Positions 42,438-51,152 of a DNA stretch of 64,000 nucleotides are shown in pieces (positions within the stretch are counted from its first letter, which is position 1; each line of letters opens with the position of its first letter). The notes under the pieces were generated by a model. It was not told the DNA's origin. It ran no database searches and saw nothing but the letters and a program-made list of their open reading frames with translations. Where the stretch lies: contig JAAUZX010000024.1 of the NCBI GenBank assembly GCA_014804365.1, positions 1-64,000 of the forward strand. The letters are read 5' to 3'. This stretch comes from Lachnospiraceae bacterium (GTDB taxonomy: Bacteria; Bacillota; Clostridia; Lachnospirales; Lachnospiraceae). The position numbers and the translations under genes are program-made.

Positions 42438-42473
42438 TTAACGCGAAACTGAAATATGCGGGAGAAGACAGTA

Positions 42474-43112
42474 ATGAGTGTATCTGTTACAGAATATATA
42501 GATTCGTTTATCGTAGATGTTAATAATACGATAAACTGGAAATATTTGAAAAGCCGCAGGGTGTTGAAAAAGGAAATAAATGATATTGTTTTTCAAGTTG
42601 ACTTTTACTCATCTAAATTTAACAGTACCGGTTCGCGGATTGAAATAAAAAGTGAATGTAGGGTTTGGTGCAGGAAATATGATAAGTCGCTTACTGTAAA
42701 AAGCGGAATTGCAGATATTGCATTTATGGAGGATAAAGGCTGCTGGTGGGATATTAGGGACGCGGATAACAGAAATACGGTATTACATTCTCTGCTACAA
42801 GAAATCAACGCTAAAGTGATTCGGTTTACAATGAAAATGGAAAATGATTTTAAGAGCGGGCTGCTTAATCTTATATGTGATTACGGGTTTAGTGCATACT
42901 CCAATTCGATGCAATACATTGATGAGACATTTGGGAGGGAAGAAGTATTAGCGGCTGCGAACGAATACATGAAAAACATGTCGGTGTCAGAACAGAAGAT
43001 GATCGGAAGATTTATGAATGGAGAAAATGATTTGGTAAACGAGAGAAATTTGCGTTATATGATTGATTACCATCTGATTGACACTAAGGATCAAATTTTA
43101 GCTGGAGACTAA
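42474..43112 (+). CDS. Protein of unknown function
   Basis: A 212-residue soluble protein, unrecognised. It has mixed alpha/beta composition in the first half (IEIKSECRVWCRKYDK, CWWDIRDADNRNTVLHSLLQE) and long helices in the second (SVSEQKMIGRFMNGENDLVNERNLRYMIDYHL). It resembles small structural or immunity-like proteins, but nothing firm can be said. GGGAGA precedes the ATG. It is 36 bp after the MBL gene and is more AT-rich, marking the transition to the toxin-antitoxin pair. Confidence 0.6.
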   Translation: MSVSVTEYIDSFIVDVNNTINWKYLKSRRVLKKEINDIVFQVDFYSSKFNSTGSRIEIKSECRVWCRKYDKSLTVKSGIADIAFMEDKGCWWDIRDADNRNTVLHSLLQEINAKVIRFTMKMENDFKSGLLNLICDYGFSAYSNSMQYIDETFGREEVLAAANEYMKNMSVSEQKMIGRFMNGENDLVNERNLRYMIDYHLIDTKDQILAGD

Positions 43113-43136
43113 TGTAAAGGCGGTTTATTTCGGAAG

Positions 43137-43232
43137 ATGAATATGAATGTGGTAAATTTTGATGAAGATTTTAATGAAAATATTGCATATAATACTAGCA
43201 TGACATATAATTGGAGTAGAGAAGGAGGCTGA
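43137..43232 (+). CDS. Possible 31-codon leader peptide before the antitoxin
   Basis: MNMNVVNFDEDFNENIAY is an acidic start and the frame stops 4 bp before the antitoxin ATG, with the antitoxin ribosome site (GGAGG) inside its last codons. Its own ribosome site is weak. It could be a coupled leader peptide or a remnant; composition is compatible with either. Confidence 0.3.
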   Translation: MNMNVVNFDEDFNENIAYNTSMTYNWSREGG

Positions 43233-43236
43233 TGCC

Positions 43237-43587
43237 ATGCATGCGACTTTATTGGACTTAACAGAAAGACTTGTTCCGATCTCAGATTTCAGTCAGGGAA
43301 AAGCTGGAAAAATTTTTAACGATGTAGCAGAAAACAATAATGAATATATTATCTTGAAAAATAATCAACCGACTGCTGTATTATTATCTATAAAAGAATA
43401 TAGGGATACACAGGAAAAAGTTTCTAAGCTGGAAAAGCTGTTGGAAAAAATTGAAAATATCAGATTACTTAAGCTTGCGGAAAGCAGAGCAGATGATAAT
43501 ACCACTTCTTTCGAAACGTTTGTAAATGAGCAAGGTTTTTCGATGGAAGAATTGGAAGAATTGTCTGAAAGTGTGGAGTTGGATTAA
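43237..43587 (+). CDS. Phd/YefM family antitoxin
   Basis: A 116-residue antitoxin. VPISDFSQGKAGKIFNDVAENN and the strand EYIILKNNQPTAVLLSIKEY are the Phd/YefM DNA-binding fold. The C-terminal helix-rich half (EKVSKLEKLLEKIENIRLL onward) should wrap the toxin. GGAGG lies 8 nt before the ATG. The stop shares one base with the toxin ATG, the classic coupled arrangement. It should repress its own operon together with the toxin. Confidence 0.88.
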   Translation: MHATLLDLTERLVPISDFSQGKAGKIFNDVAENNNEYIILKNNQPTAVLLSIKEYRDTQEKVSKLEKLLEKIENIRLLKLAESRADDNTTSFETFVNEQGFSMEELEELSESVELD

Positions 43588-43943
43588 TGGCATGGGGTAT
43601 ACGAATAACGGATGAAGCCAAGAAAGACTTTAGTAAAATACAAGGAAGTATACGAAAGCAGGTATTATCAGGTATCATAAAAGTATCAAAAGCACCATTA
43701 CCAAGTCCAAACGGCTATAGAAAACCTTTAGGAAATAAAAAAGGTAATAATTTAACAGGATTCTTTAAAATTAAATATCGTGGAATTGGAATAAGGGTAG
43801 TATATACATTAGTAATCGATAAAATGATAATGAATATTATGGTAATTTCACAAAGAGATGATAATTACTGCTATGATTTAGCAGCAAAGTTATATGATAA
43901 GTACGGTGATGAAGTTTTTAAAGATGTATTTGAAGAATTTTAG
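43587..43943 (+). CDS. RelE/ParE superfamily toxin
   Basis: A 118-residue basic protein. GIRITDEAKKDFSKIQGSIRKQ, PNGYRKPLGNKKGNNLTGFFKIKYRGIGIRVVYTLV and IMVISQRDDNYCYDLAAKL match the RelE/ParE fold, with conserved basic residues in KIKYRGIGIRVVY. Typical activity is ribosome-dependent mRNA cleavage (RelE) or gyrase inhibition (ParE); the sequence does not decide. It is translationally coupled to the Phd-type antitoxin. Low GC compared with nifS suggests acquisition. Confidence 0.85.
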   Translation: MAWGIRITDEAKKDFSKIQGSIRKQVLSGIIKVSKAPLPSPNGYRKPLGNKKGNNLTGFFKIKYRGIGIRVVYTLVIDKMIMNIMVISQRDDNYCYDLAAKLYDKYGDEVFKDVFEEF

Positions 43944-43966
43944 CTGTAAATGAAATATCGTGAATC

Positions 43967-44023
43967 TTGACATTCCCGATCTTTCGTGATACTATTTACC
44001 TACCTACTTAGTGGGTAGGTAAA
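43967..44023 (+). promoter_or_regulatory. nifS operon promoter with a perfect inverted-repeat operator
   Basis: TTGACA (43967-43972) and TACTAT (43990-43995) are spaced by 17 bp. Starting at the last -10 base is a perfect 10-bp inverted repeat TTTACCTACC/GGTAGGTAAA with a 9-bp centre (43995-44023), over the transcription start. The operon encodes an Rrf2 repressor, so this is its likely site. Confidence 0.8.
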
Positions 44024-44047
44024 ACGAAGCTGACAGGGAGGTACATC

Positions 44048-45241
44048 ATGCAAATATATATGGACAACGCAGCGACAACGAAAATGAGCCGGGCGGCGAT
44101 CGATGCCATGCTGCCCTATATGGAAGAGATATACGGCAATCCGTCGAGTCTGCATTCTGTGGGACAGCGGGCCGGAGAAGCGCTTATTGCAGCAAGAGAG
44201 CGTATAGCAGGCTGTCTTTCATGTGATCCGGAGGAGATCATCTTTACCTCCGGCGGCAGCGAGGCGGACAATCAGGCGATCATATCCGCGGCACGCATCG
44301 GAGAGAAGCAGGGGAAGCGGCATATCATTTCCACCGCCTTCGAACATCATGCGGTGCTGCATACGCTGGATAGACTGAAGGAACAGGGCTTCGAGATCAC
44401 GCTTCTTCCCGTACATGAGAATGGACTGGTTACGGCACAGCAGGTAAGTGAAGCGATACGTCCGGATACCTGTCTGGTGACGGTTATGTACGCCAACAAT
44501 GAGATCGGGACGATCCAGCCGATCGCGCAGATCGGTGCGGTATGCCGGGATAAGGGAGTACTGTTCCACACCGATGCGGTACAGGCGGCAGGACATCTGC
44601 ACATAGATGTCAGGGCGCAGAATATTGATCTGTTGTCTTTATCCGCACACAAGTTCCATGGACCGAAAGGGATCGGTGCGCTTTATGCGAAGCGGGGTGT
44701 CAGGCTTACGAATCTGATCGAGGGCGGTATGCAGGAGAGAGGACGAAGAGCGGGGACGGAAAACATCCCGGCGATCATGGGCATGGCAGCAGCGCTTACG
44801 GAGGCCTGCGGACACATCGATGACAGTGCAGCGAAGATATCCGCGCTGCGGGACCGGTTGATTGCAGGGCTGTCTGAGATTCCGCATTCCGTTCTGAACG
44901 GAGATGGGGAGTACAGGCTGCCCGGTAACGTTAATTTCTGCTTCGAGGGAATAGAGGGAGAATCATTGCTGCTTCTGTTGGATGATAAAGGGGTATATGC
45001 CTCATCAGGCTCCGCATGCACATCCGGTTCGCTGGACCCGAGCCATGTGCTGCTGGCCATCGGCAGACCCCACGAGATCGCCCACGGCTCCCTGCGGCTG
45101 ACGCTCTCTGAGGAGACTACCGCAGAAGAAATCGACTATGTGATTCGCGCAGTGAAAGAGACTGTGGAGTATCTGCGGGGCATATCGCCGGTGTGGCGTG
45201 ATCTGTTAAACGGTACGAGGCAGTTTGTGACAGCGGAATAG
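44048..45241 (+). CDS. nifS: Cysteine desulfurase, NifS/IscS type
   Basis: A 397-residue PLP enzyme that takes sulfur from cysteine for Fe-S cluster assembly. The start YMDNAATTKMS and EEIIFTSGGSEADNQAI are family signatures. The PLP lysine is in LSAHKFHGPKG (about K202). The mobile sulfur-carrying cysteine is in SSGSACTSGSLDPSH (about C324), the long-loop type I pattern. ACAGGGAGGTACATC precedes the ATG. First gene of a nifS-nifU-rrf2 operon with a regulated promoter. Confidence 0.95.
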   Translation: MQIYMDNAATTKMSRAAIDAMLPYMEEIYGNPSSLHSVGQRAGEALIAARERIAGCLSCDPEEIIFTSGGSEADNQAIISAARIGEKQGKRHIISTAFEHHAVLHTLDRLKEQGFEITLLPVHENGLVTAQQVSEAIRPDTCLVTVMYANNEIGTIQPIAQIGAVCRDKGVLFHTDAVQAAGHLHIDVRAQNIDLLSLSAHKFHGPKGIGALYAKRGVRLTNLIEGGMQERGRRAGTENIPAIMGMAAALTEACGHIDDSAAKISALRDRLIAGLSEIPHSVLNGDGEYRLPGNVNFCFEGIEGESLLLLLDDKGVYASSGSACTSGSLDPSHVLLAIGRPHEIAHGSLRLTLSEETTAEEIDYVIRAVKETVEYLRGISPVWRDLLNGTRQFVTAE

Positions 45242-45310
45242 TAATGCGTGGCAAATGCAACGCAGGCATAATATGTGTAATTATAATATAAGGAAGAAGA
45301 GGTATGAAAT

Positions 45311-45745
45311 ATGGCTTTATACAGTGACAAGGTAATGGATCATTTCCGTAATCCCCGCAATGTAGGAGTGATCGAAGAGGCCGACGGCATCGGAGAGGTG
45401 GGGAATGCCAAATGCGGAGATATCATGAAGATTTACCTGAAAATAGACAATGACATCATTACGGATGTGAAATTTGAGACCTTTGGCTGCGGAAGTGCGA
45501 TTGCCTCCAGTTCAATGGCGACGGAGTTAATCAAGGGCAAGCCCGTAGCGGAGGCGCTGCAGCTTACCAATAAAGCGGTAGCGGAAGCGCTTGACGGGCT
45601 GCCGGCGCATAAGCTGCATTGTTCGGTGCTGGCGGAAGAAGCGATCAAATCGGCACTTAAGGACTACTATGATAAGAATAATATCGAATATGACCACACG
45701 CTGTTTCCTGATTGTGCAAGCTGTGGTCACGGATGCGATATATAA
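45311..45745 (+). CDS. nifU: Fe-S cluster scaffold protein, NifU/IscU type
   Basis: A 144-residue scaffold on which clusters are built. The N-terminus YSDKVMDHFRNPRNVG and the three conserved cysteines in GNAKCGD, TFGCGSAIASSS and HKLHCSVLAEEA match IscU/NifU-N. An extra CASCGHGC tail, frequent in clostridial members, may bind metal. AGGAAGAAGAGG precedes the ATG. It receives sulfur from the NifS encoded 69 bp upstream. Confidence 0.95.
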   Translation: MALYSDKVMDHFRNPRNVGVIEEADGIGEVGNAKCGDIMKIYLKIDNDIITDVKFETFGCGSAIASSSMATELIKGKPVAEALQLTNKAVAEALDGLPAHKLHCSVLAEEAIKSALKDYYDKNNIEYDHTLFPDCASCGHGCDI

Positions 45746-45765
45746 GCGGGAAAGGTACGGTTTAT

Positions 45766-46182
45766 ATGATGATATCAACGCGAGGAAGATACGCGCTGCG
45801 GGTCATGATCGATCTGGCGGAACAGGGTGGGGAGAGTTATATTCCCATGAAGGACGTGGCGGCACGGCAGGGAATCTCCTTAAAATATCTTGAAAAGATA
45901 CTGCCTGTTCTGACGAAAAACCATATGATAGAGGGAGTCCAGGGAAAAGGCGGCGGCTGTCGTCTGACAAGACAACCGTCGGAGTACAGCGTGTGGGAGA
46001 TCTTAAGGCTTACGGAGGGGGATCTCGCACCGGTGGCGTGTCTGGAGGAGAGCGCGGCGGGGGCCTGCGGCAGGAGTGCGGAGTGCAGGACGTTTCCGAT
46101 GTGGCAGAAATTTTATGAAATGATGAATGAATATTTTGACAGTATTACGCTGTCTGATCTTATGCAAAAGCAGTCACTATGA
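45766..46182 (+). CDS. Rrf2 family Fe-S-sensing transcriptional regulator (IscR-like)
   Basis: A 138-residue winged-helix protein. The start STRGRYALRVMIDLA, SLKYLEKILPVL and VQGKGGGCRL match the Rrf2 DNA-binding domain. Three cysteines in ACLEESAAGACGRSAEC are spaced as the Fe-S cluster ligands of IscR-type members. AAAGG precedes the ATG; the next codon is also ATG. As last gene of the nifS-nifU operon it probably senses cluster sufficiency and represses the promoter at the inverted repeat upstream of nifS. Confidence 0.93.
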   Translation: MMISTRGRYALRVMIDLAEQGGESYIPMKDVAARQGISLKYLEKILPVLTKNHMIEGVQGKGGGCRLTRQPSEYSVWEILRLTEGDLAPVACLEESAAGACGRSAECRTFPMWQKFYEMMNEYFDSITLSDLMQKQSL

Positions 46183-46253
46183 TTTGTTTTAATGTTTGTA
46201 TAATGTAGTTTGTTTGTGTTACGTTTCTCTTACTTTAACGGAAGGAGAGACGA

Positions 46254-47078
46254 ATGGAAAACAATACGAAAGAATTAGAGAGATTCGGAACGTTTCTGCA
46301 TGCCGAGGAGTTGTCCGACAGGACACGGGAAATCTATCTTCTGCAAGCGAAACGTTTCCTGACATGGCTGGACGGACGTAAACTGACAAAGCAGGAGGTC
46401 ATGAATTACAAGGAGACGGTCATCCGGGACGGAAAGAAGACGGCTACCGTTAATCTGGCGATTATAGCGCTTAACCGGTATCTGCGCTATGCGGGGTATG
46501 AGGAGTGTACGGTGCGTGCGCTCAGAGTACAGAAGCCCCAGTGTCCCGATAATATCTTAAGTCTGTCGGAATACCGCAAAATGATGGTATACGCAAGGCA
46601 GACAGGCCAGGAGAAATATTACTGTATCATGAGAACGCTGGCCTTGACAGGGATTCGTGTCAGCGAATTGTCCGGCTGTACGGTGGAGGCGGTGGGACAG
46701 GGCAGTTTCGAGGTGGAGAATAAGGGAAAGAGGCGAAATGTATATCTGCCGCGCAAACTGACCGGTGACCTGAAGCAATATTGTATGGACGAACATATAG
46801 ACGACGGGGTGATCTTTCGCGGGAGTACGGGGCAGCCCATCAGCAGGATCGCGGTCTATAAGATGCTGGTAAGGCTGGCACAGCGGGCGGGTGTTCCGTG
46901 GGAAAAGGCGCATCCGCACAGCTTCCGGCACCTTTTTGCCATTACTTACATGGAGAAATACTCCAATCTGACGGAACTGGCGGATATTCTCGGACATTCC
47001 AGCATGGAGACTACCAGAATCTATACGACGACTTCCGCGGAGGACAAACGTCGCAGAATGAACGAACTTGATTTGTAG
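46254..47078 (+). CDS. Tyrosine recombinase (XerC/XerD-like)
   Basis: A 274-residue site-specific recombinase. The N-terminal SAM-like core-binding domain (about 1-85) includes TREIYLLQAKRFLTWLDG. The catalytic domain has LTGIRVSEL (first Arg), HPHSFRHLFA (HxxR), LGHSSMETTRIY (GH and the nucleophilic Tyr, about 257). GGAAGGAGAGACGA precedes the ATG. There is no phage or element gene beside it and the composition is core-like. It is either an orphan chromosomal recombinase acting at a remote site or a relict integrase. Confidence 0.9.
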   Translation: MENNTKELERFGTFLHAEELSDRTREIYLLQAKRFLTWLDGRKLTKQEVMNYKETVIRDGKKTATVNLAIIALNRYLRYAGYEECTVRALRVQKPQCPDNILSLSEYRKMMVYARQTGQEKYYCIMRTLALTGIRVSELSGCTVEAVGQGSFEVENKGKRRNVYLPRKLTGDLKQYCMDEHIDDGVIFRGSTGQPISRIAVYKMLVRLAQRAGVPWEKAHPHSFRHLFAITYMEKYSNLTELADILGHSSMETTRIYTTTSAEDKRRRMNELDL

Positions 47079-47216
47079 TAAAATATTTTTATGTGTATCT
47101 TTGTGGCGGATCGGACAGAATATATTACAAAAGGACAGATGAACATACTTCGTGTGGCGTCCGGCTGCATAAGATAAAATAACTGCCGTAAGTACAAGAA
47201 AGGGTAAGGTGATCAT

Positions 47217-47993
47217 ATGCAGCTTGCATTGGGACTGCTGATCCCGTTTGTCGGAACGACACTTGGGTCCGCAATGGTTTTTTGCATGAGAAATAAGATG
47301 AACCTGAAAGTGGAGAAAATGCTTCTGGGTTTCGCATCAGGCGTGATGATCGCAGCTTCGGTATGGTCGCTTCTGATTCCGGCCATCGATATGGCCAAGG
47401 AACAGGGTAAAATTGCATGGATTCCCGCAACTGTAGGTTTCCTGGGAGGGGTATTATTCCTGCTGGCGCTGGACAGTCTGATTCCGCATCTCCATCCGGA
47501 AAGCAGTAAGCCGGAGGGGATTGAAGCCAATTTAAAAAAAACAACCATGCTTGTCCTTGCGGTGACACTGCATAATATTCCGGAGGGGATGTCCGTAGGC
47601 GTGACTTTTGCGGGAGCACTCCTGGGCAATACAGGCATCACCATGGCGGGAGCATTTGCGCTTGCGCTTGGGATCGCCATTCAGAATTTCCCGGAGGGAG
47701 CGATCATCTCCATGCCGCTTCGCGGGGAAGGAATCTCGAAGCTTCGGGCTTTTGTCTATGGCTCCCTGTCAGGAGTTGTGGAACCTGTTGCGGCTGCGTT
47801 TACCATACTGCTTGCCGAGCAGATTGTGTCTGCGCTTCCCTATCTGCTTGCTTTTGCGGCAGGCGCCATGATCTATGTAGTGGTGGAGGAACTGATACCT
47901 GAATCGCAGATGGGAGAACACAGCAATATCGGAACCATTGGAGCTGCCGCCGGGTTTGTGATCATGATGATACTGGATGTGGCGCTCGGATAG
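47217..47993 (+). CDS. ZIP family divalent metal transporter
   Basis: A 258-residue membrane protein with eight hydrophobic segments. Helix IV carries HNIPEGMSVG and helix V carries IQNFPEGAIIS, the ZIP metal-binding motifs. VVVEELIPES is typical of the ZupT/GufA branch. It should import zinc or a related divalent metal. A histidine-containing loop (LIPHLHPESSKPEG) lies between helices III and IV. It appears monocistronic; a new promoter follows for the chemoreceptor. Confidence 0.9.
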   Translation: MQLALGLLIPFVGTTLGSAMVFCMRNKMNLKVEKMLLGFASGVMIAASVWSLLIPAIDMAKEQGKIAWIPATVGFLGGVLFLLALDSLIPHLHPESSKPEGIEANLKKTTMLVLAVTLHNIPEGMSVGVTFAGALLGNTGITMAGAFALALGIAIQNFPEGAIISMPLRGEGISKLRAFVYGSLSGVVEPVAAAFTILLAEQIVSALPYLLAFAAGAMIYVVVEELIPESQMGEHSNIGTIGAAAGFVIMMILDVALG

Positions 47994-48002
47994 ATTCCAT
48001 TA

Positions 48003-48031
48003 TTGAAGTCGGGATAGATATCGTGTATAAT
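48003..48031 (+). promoter_or_regulatory. Promoter of the second chemoreceptor
   Basis: TTGAAG and TATAAT spaced by 17 bp, 40 bp before the ATG. Confidence 0.65.
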
Positions 48032-48071
48032 ATGGATGCTATGATACTGGCGATTCAGGAGGTTACACACA

Positions 48072-49349
48072 ATGAAGACAATTAAAGGAAAGCTGATGAT
48101 CATTGTTTCGATAACGTCTTTTGCCGTTTTGTTTATCGGTTCTGTCGTAAGCGCTCTGAGTATCGGTAAGGCGGACACAGGCAGTGCGGTCGTTGCAGGA
48201 CTTGTGATCGGCGCGATCGGAATGGCAGCGGTCGATTTGATCGTTGGAGCCACGTTCAATAAGGCGCTGCGTCCGCTGGCGGAGCTTAAGCAATTCGCGA
48301 CAGGTAATTTCAGCGGACAGGTGAGTGCGGGCAGTAAGGCGAAGGTGGCAGACGGATTTAAGGATGAGATGGAAGAAGTTACATATGCTACCAGCAGCAT
48401 TAAGCAGCACATCAAGGAGATTACTACGGGCACGAATAAGGAAGCGACGAGCATAGCCGAGACTGCTTCGGCGGCGTATACCGAAATGGCGACCCTGAAT
48501 AATAATATTGACGAGATGGACCAGATTATGGAGCGGCTCATTGGTCAGGTAGAGGAAGCGGCGGAAGTGACACGGTCGATCAGTCAGGCAAGTAATGATA
48601 TCGGTGAGACGGTGGATGACGTTTCGCACAAAGCTTCCGATTCTGCGGGCGCTTCCAGAGAGATTAATACCCGTGCGGAGAAGCTGTATGTGAGTACGTT
48701 GGAGTCTAAGAAGCAGGCGAGTCTGATCTATCACAGCACGGAGCATGAATTGGAGCGTGCGCTGAAGGAAGTGGAGAAGATCGAGATCATCAAGAACCTG
48801 TCGCAGGAGATCGGGGGTATTGCCAACCAGACGAATCTGATCGCATTAAATGCGGCAATCGAGGCGGCAAGAGCCGGCGAGGCGGGCAAAGGATTCGCTG
48901 TGGTTGCCGATGAAGTACGGAGTCTGGCGGAGAATTCACAGGATACAGTGGACAAGATACAGAAAGTAATAGATGATGTGGTGAGTTCCGTTATGGATTT
49001 AAGAGACAGTGCCACGAAGCTGTTAAGCTTCATGACGGATCATGTGATTCAGGATTATCATTCCATGGTGGACACAGCCGAGCAGTATCAGAAGGATGCG
49101 GCATTCTTCGACAATATTGCCAGCGATCTGGGAGCGGCTTCCGAGCAAATGGGTGCTTCCGTGGGGGAGATGCTGACATCTCTGCAGACGGTGACAGGGT
49201 TAAACAGCGTGATTGTCGACGAAGTCCACAATGTAGCAGAGGCTATGCAGCATACCAATGTCGGTTCTGAGGAGATCCTGCGTAAAATGGCGATTCTGGA
49301 CAGAAGCAGCCGATCCCTGCAGGAGATCGCGGCGACATTTAAGATTTGA
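48072..49349 (+). CDS. Methyl-accepting chemotaxis protein without an external sensor domain
   Basis: A 425-residue receptor. Two membrane helices (about 8-30 and 40-60) are joined by only about ten residues, so there is no ligand-binding domain outside. A long coiled coil follows, with the signalling tip [20 protein letters not shown] and [14 protein letters not shown] at about residues 255-290. A cytoplasmic or membrane-derived cue, or an associated protein, may be the input. AGGAGG precedes the ATG. It converges on the symporter gene with an 11-bp overlap of the ends. Confidence 0.9.
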   Translation: MKTIKGKLMIIVSITSFAVLFIGSVVSALSIGKADTGSAVVAGLVIGAIGMAAVDLIVGATFNKALRPLAELKQFATGNFSGQVSAGSKAKVADGFKDEMEEVTYATSSIKQHIKEITTGTNKEATSIAETASAAYTEMATLNNNIDEMDQIMERLIGQVEEAAEVTRSISQASNDIGETVDDVSHKASDSAGASREINTRAEKLYVSTLESKKQASLIYHSTEHELERALKEVEKIEIIKNLSQEIGGIANQTNLIALNAAIEAARAGEAGKGFAVVADEVRSLAENSQDTVDKIQKVIDDVVSSVMDLRDSATKLLSFMTDHVIQDYHSMVDTAEQYQKDAAFFDNIASDLGAASEQMGASVGEMLTSLQTVTGLNSVIVDEVHNVAEAMQHTNVGSEEILRKMAILDRSSRSLQEIAATFKI

Positions 49350-50634
49350 TATGTTTTTGCAGGCAGTATAGTGCCAGCACGTTGGGCAGTACCATAATGG
49401 CGTTGATCAGATCCGTGCTCTCCCAGACGAGACGCATCGGGATGATGGCGCCGAGATAGATCATCACAGTATAGGCGAGTTTATAGAGCGGGATACCTTT
49501 TTTACCCATAAGGTATTCCGTTGCTTTTTCTCCGAAGTATGACCAGCCGATCAACGTGGTGACAGCGAAGGCGGCGAGAGAGATTGTCAGGAAAGCGTCT
49601 CCGACATAGGGCAGATGTGCGAAAGCAGCCGCAGTCAGTCCGGTTTCGGCGGCTCCTGTGACGGAGGCGGGGTCGTAGAGAATGTTGGCGACGATAACCA
49701 GTCCGGTGATCAGACACATGACCACGGTGTCCCAGAATACGGCAGTCATGGATACATACGCCTGTATGCGGGGATCTCTGACATGGGATGCTGCCGCGGC
49801 GATGGCGGAAGTACCGATTCCAGCCTCATTGGTGAAGAGTCCTCTGGCGATTCCGTAGCGTACGGCGTGCTGCAGGGCTGCGCCTGTCATGCCGCCGGCC
49901 ATGGAGCGGAAGCCGAAGGCGCTTTTCAGGATCAGGACACAAGTATCGAGCAGTACGCTTCGATAGAGGATCAGCAGCAGTATGCAGCCTAACAGATAGA
50001 CGAAGCTGATGGCCGGAACCGTGCGTTCACACAGATTGGCAATACTGTGGACACCGCCCAGAATCACTGCCGCGGTGAGAAGGGCCAGAATGATGCCGAC
50101 CAGATGTGGCGACAAACCGAAGGAAGCGGAGGCCGCCTGTGTGACGGAATTCGCCTGTGTGGTGCAGCCGACACCGAAAGCGGCAAGCAGTGTGCAGAAG
50201 GCATACAGGCTGCCAAGTTTAGTGTTATGTAAACCGTTTTTCAGCACATACATGGGACCGCCGACGTAGGAGCCGTCATCACGGCGGCTGCGAAACAGTA
50301 CGCTTAAGTAACATTCACTGTATGCGGTAGCCATGCCCAGAATACCGGTGATCCAGCACCAGAAGATGGCACCCGGGCCGCCCAGGGCTACGGCGGTGGA
50401 GACACCGATGATATTGCCGGTGCCCAGCGTAGCTGCCAGAGTGGTGGCGAGAGCGGAGAAGGGTGACAGGTTCTGCTCCGTATTGTCGGCTTTGCCCAGA
50501 GAGAGCTTCAGGGCATAGAGGAGATTGCGCTGCGGGAAATGCAGCTTTACAGTAAAATAGATGTGCGTGCCTAATAGCAGCGCAAGCAGGGGAAATCCCC
50601 AGATCAGGTCGTTGAGTCGCTCCAGTATTGACAT
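49339..50634 (-). CDS. Sodium:alanine (AGCS) symporter
   Basis: A 431-residue transporter with about eleven membrane segments. Family signatures are [61 protein letters not shown] and the C-terminal WSYFGEKA. It imports alanine, glycine or a similar amino acid with Na+. The start [13 protein letters not shown] is the usual N-terminus; the longer frame upstream adds 87 non-family residues. The ribosome site is weak (GGAAAGCG at distance). Its stop overlaps the end of the chemoreceptor gene. Confidence 0.92.
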   Translation of the reverse strand: MSILERLNDLIWGFPLLALLLGTHIYFTVKLHFPQRNLLYALKLSLGKADNTEQNLSPFSALATTLAATLGTGNIIGVSTAVALGGPGAIFWCWITGILGMATAYSECYLSVLFRSRRDDGSYVGGPMYVLKNGLHNTKLGSLYAFCTLLAAFGVGCTTQANSVTQAASASFGLSPHLVGIILALLTAAVILGGVHSIANLCERTVPAISFVYLLGCILLLILYRSVLLDTCVLILKSAFGFRSMAGGMTGAALQHAVRYGIARGLFTNEAGIGTSAIAAAASHVRDPRIQAYVSMTAVFWDTVVMCLITGLVIVANILYDPASVTGAAETGLTAAAFAHLPYVGDAFLTISLAAFAVTTLIGWSYFGEKATEYLMGKKGIPLYKLAYTVMIYLGAIIPMRLVWESTDLINAIMVLPNVLALYCLQKHIKS

Positions 50635-50745
50635 AGACGGTATCGCTTTCCGCTCGATTATATTTTCAGTATATAAATATGGGGCGGTAAAAAGAACCAA
50701 AATGTGGTAAGATGGATAAGAAGCGGGACGATCGGAGATTTCGAA

Positions 50746-51132
50746 ATGGAGATTACTATGGAAGAGAGAGCATATGAATGGGCACGTGCACTGTGTCATT
50801 ATGCGGGTGAAGGAGAAACGTTTCTGCAGGAATTCTGGCAGATGTTGACACAGTCGGAAGGGGTCTTTCGGGAATTTACATATTATCTGGAACATCAGGA
50901 TTTCTTATGTGAGTATAAGATAGAGGGGTACAGTGTAGTGGACTTGATGGTCTGGCAGATGGATCACTTCAAGGCACAGATGGATCGGGGCAGAGATGAC
51001 ATGAAGAACAATGGGGATAAGATGTTACTGATGGCGTTTCATACCATGCTTAAGATGGAGCGTGATCCGGAGCGGTATGTGAATCTGCTGCAGACCGAGA
51101 CAGGGACGGATTATCCTGAGAAATATAAATAA
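50746..51132 (+). CDS. Small conserved-looking protein of unknown function
   Basis: A 128-residue soluble, acidic, mainly helical protein. Notable segments are EERAYEWARALCHYAGEGETFLQEFWQML and YSVVDLMVWQMDHFKAQMDRG. The family is not recognised. CGGAG lies 8 nt before the ATG; a second ATG four codons on is an alternative. It is the first gene of an operon with the nucleoid-associated protein (20 bp apart) and the lipase-like protein. Confidence 0.7.
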   Translation: MEITMEERAYEWARALCHYAGEGETFLQEFWQMLTQSEGVFREFTYYLEHQDFLCEYKIEGYSVVDLMVWQMDHFKAQMDRGRDDMKNNGDKMLLMAFHTMLKMERDPERYVNLLQTETGTDYPEKYK

Positions 51133-51152
51133 GAACGGGAGAAGCACATAGG

